This document shows positions 61,501-64,000 of a stretch of 64,000 nt of DNA, piece by piece. The position numbers were made by a program, and so were the translations under genes. Origin of the DNA: Microglena sp. YARC (taxonomy: Eukaryota; Chlorophyta; Chlorophyceae; Chlamydomonadales; Chlamydomonadaceae); assembly GCA_022414725.1 (NCBI GenBank), contig CM039463.1, forward strand, positions 94,229,963 through 94,293,962, read 5' to 3'. Every line of letters begins with the position of its first letter. Position 1 is the stretch's first letter. A model generated the notes under the pieces. The model did not search any database and was not told where the DNA came from. It was given only the letters and a program-made list of their open reading frames with translations.

Positions 61501-64000
61501 GCACCATATGAAGTGTCCAGGAGCTAATTCTATTACGAATTTTACAAGACTCAGGCATCCGCGTTCATCATCTTCAGGTTTTGAAGCCATTGTTGTTAAC
61601 CCATGGTATGATTCGATACACGACTGCCGGACACTAATGCGAAACCTGTTCTGGCGACCAGGGATACCTAGTTGACGATCGAAAGATGGATGAAGGACGC
61701 CCTGGAAAATGATGACGGTAGAGTTTTCCAATTGTATATAACAAAGGTACAACGAATATCGGCGAAATGCTGTGGAATTGACTGAGTTAGATACAAACCA
61801 AATGCGGTTATTGTGCTATGCGGGACCGGCAATACAACCAATGCGTTTATGATGCTATGGACCAGGCAATACAACCAATGCCGTTTGTGTAGTGGACGGC
61901 AATATCAGACCAAGGTTCGATTGTTTTCGTGGTTATTTGGCCGGGATGCGGACTAAATACAACCAATGTTCGATCGGCTGGTCAGGATGGCCAGTCTCAC
62001 GCACGCGTTGCTACGTACAACACTTATTTATTTCCACACACAACCAACCTAGCACATTCGTAAACGACAACACACGCCGACCCACACAACCATTCAGCCT
62101 TATCCGGAACAGCCACATCTAGACTAGCGCGTCTCCACCCAACCGGTGTTGATTCACAGTTCTTCACCACACCATTACGCCCGACGCCATCGAAGGTACA
62201 GAGTTCCAATGACACGTAACCCCGTTAGACAGCCGCAGATTTTGCTCGCGATGGCATACGCGACGCGCGTGGCGAAACCGCTTTTCACTACGCCTAACCA
62301 TGCGCAATCCACTCACTTGGCTGCGTGATAGTTGAGCTGGAGTGTGAGGCAACTAGCGTTGCCAGATGCTTACTCTCCACCAATCGTCTCTCTACACACA
62401 ATTAAGTACAGGACGTCGTCGTACAACTCCTCAGCCTGCTCGCGCGACCAGTGACTTCCAAACAAGGAACGCACAACTAGAGGATATTGACTCAGACCCA
62501 CATCCGAGTAACCTGGCCCATATTAGTAATATTACTAGTACTACTACCAACACAAGACCGGCATCTTCGGTCAGCAAAACAGCGAATGCAGAGAGCGAGC
62601 CGCTTGAAGCTCGCGATCGAGTCACTCTCGCGAAGGGGCCCTGTCAACTGAACGTCAGAAGACCCCTTACGGGTAGCTTCTCCCTCCAAAGCATCGAGTA
62701 CCTCCCAGGGCGACACCACTTCGGTCCACGAGGCGAGTGCGACTGGTCTCTCACAGGCACTCTCCAAGTCTTTGCAGATGTCTGATTATTCCAATATGAA
62801 TGACCTCGAAGAAACTCGAACGAGAGGACAGACGGGTCGTCGCTCTGCGACCAGTGTAGATGACAACACGTGTAATAAACATTAACCCAGAACGTCTTTC
62901 GATCACGCCGACCGACAGCGAGTACCCCACAATACTGAGACAGACCACCGAGGCAACGTCACGGGAACCCACACCATGTCAAGCCATGCCACGAATCCAA
63001 GCAAATCACCCCGTACGCGACACTTAGTAAACCGTCAATCGTCTCGTAATACGCTTCGCAAATCGCATCAAACCACTCTGACTCATCATGCAACGCGCGA
63101 GTTCTCAAGTAGAGAACGCGGTCTGCACGCCGTAACAGAAGGAAGAACCCGCTCAAACACGGTGGCACTCACCTTCCCCCACACCGCCTCCGACAACGAC
63201 GCTACCCCGCGCACCACACCACCGCCCTTCCAGCCCATAGAAAACTTCCTGGCAAGGAAATGCTGCCGTGGATCAATTCGGGCGCCGACCAGCAGCTCGC
63301 ACACGCGAGACAAGGGACAGACGGGCCACCCCACATCAACGCGCTCCCGCGTGTCTGCGTGCACATCACCCCGATATGATGGACAACCCTCCCCGCGAAC
63401 TGACACGAGCAGACGACACAAACACACCAACCCACGACACCGTAAAAGTCATTCCGATCCTCGCAAAATACCACTCCACTACGCAGCCCTTCACACCCCT
63501 TCAAAGCCACACAGTCTCACATCTTGCCACACGAGGACGTACCACTTTACTGAACAGGTATGCACCTGCGTATAAGCAGCATGCGTTGAACTTCACAATT
63601 CAGACGTCGTCTTTCTCTACAGCCAAAATGTGTTTTCACGTCACAATTTAATCTGACTTTGAAATCTTGGACAAAAACGCACCGGTTCACTGAAGTCCGG
63701 TAAGAGGCTCAAAACAATCGCACTCAGTAGTACTCGTCAGGATCTCATACATTCTGCTGCCTGTGTGACCCCTATTATAACGCACAACACCGCCATCCCG
63801 AAGCAGCTGACACAGTACGCAGACAATCTCCACACAAAATACACTTCCACGACAAGTACTCGTGCACCAGCAAATCCACTCGTCAAGCGAGCATCACGCG
63901 GAAGGAGACCTCGCCATCTTCGGCAAACCAACACGACAGAGAGGACTACACCAGACGCACCTGACCATCTTGAACATGCACCCAATCTAGTATACTTACT
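58500..64000. other. Gene-poor right end, C- and A-rich on the plus strand
   Basis: I see no supported gene. 59310-59560 is rich in ATCAG/TATCAG. 60080-60680 is very C-rich (CCCCGCCCCCCC runs) and gives Pro/Gly-rich artefact frames on both strands. 61000-64000 is C/A-rich with few G on the plus strand. Open frames of 60-200 codons occur, but their composition follows base bias. No satellite, TIR family (apart from 58433) or two-hairpin element of the left part is present. Confidence 0.5.

Overview
The window looks like a piece of a eukaryotic (protist or algal) chromosome carrying genes of giant-virus or phage-like type and many mobile elements. Three signs of a eukaryote are visible: short GT-AG introns with near-consensus TACTAAC-like branch sites, a decayed RFC1 (clamp-loader large subunit) gene, and LINE and Ty1/copia retrotransposons. 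The viral signal is a very long tail-fibre-like gene (about 37.5-52.1 kb) with phage-fibre N-terminal motifs, more than 20 RCC1-type propeller blades and a C-terminal end typical of giant-virus fibre proteins. A second fibre relic lies at 54.8-56.0 kb. An endogenised giant-virus region invaded by host retroelements is the simplest reading, but it is inference. A virus genome with unusual repeats is the alternative.

Layout. 0-5.6 kb: an exon of an unknown gene, a roughly 29-copy minisatellite (783-3240) and repeat-rich non-coding DNA. 5.6-20.8 kb: small genes separated by dispersed repeats. These include J-domain proteins, LRAT-fold (NlpC/P60-like) proteins and a duplicated 120-residue family, and between them lie a recurring two-hairpin element, GAGTC-rich satellites and terminal-inverted-repeat (TIR) elements. 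20.8-30 kb: minus-strand eukaryotic-looking genes, namely a membrane-anchored coiled coil, a multi-exon gene, a one-TM protein, an RFC1 relic, an acidic protein and a tyrosine-phosphatase-like fragment. 30-37 kb: degraded copies of the J-domain and LRAT genes, an ankyrin relic and TIR elements. 37.5-52.1 kb: the RCC1/fibre gene, split by a 5'-truncated LINE (6-bp target duplication) and a copia element (329/334-bp LTRs, 5-bp target duplication). 52.2-56.5 kb: an intact 432-bp TIR element, a second LINE copy and the second fibre relic. 57-64 kb: C/A-rich sequence with simple repeats and no gene I can support.

The clearest family expansion is J-domain plus LRAT genes: two J genes and a loose J C-terminal exon, and three LRAT genes, all within 27 kb. 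Single-base frameshifts recur in otherwise recognisable genes (J copy 2, LRAT copy 3, RFC1, fibre). Either many genes are decaying or the consensus has homopolymer-type indel errors; the sequence alone cannot tell which. The observation I rate highest is the dispersed two-hairpin element, whose second stem differs between copies but stays paired.
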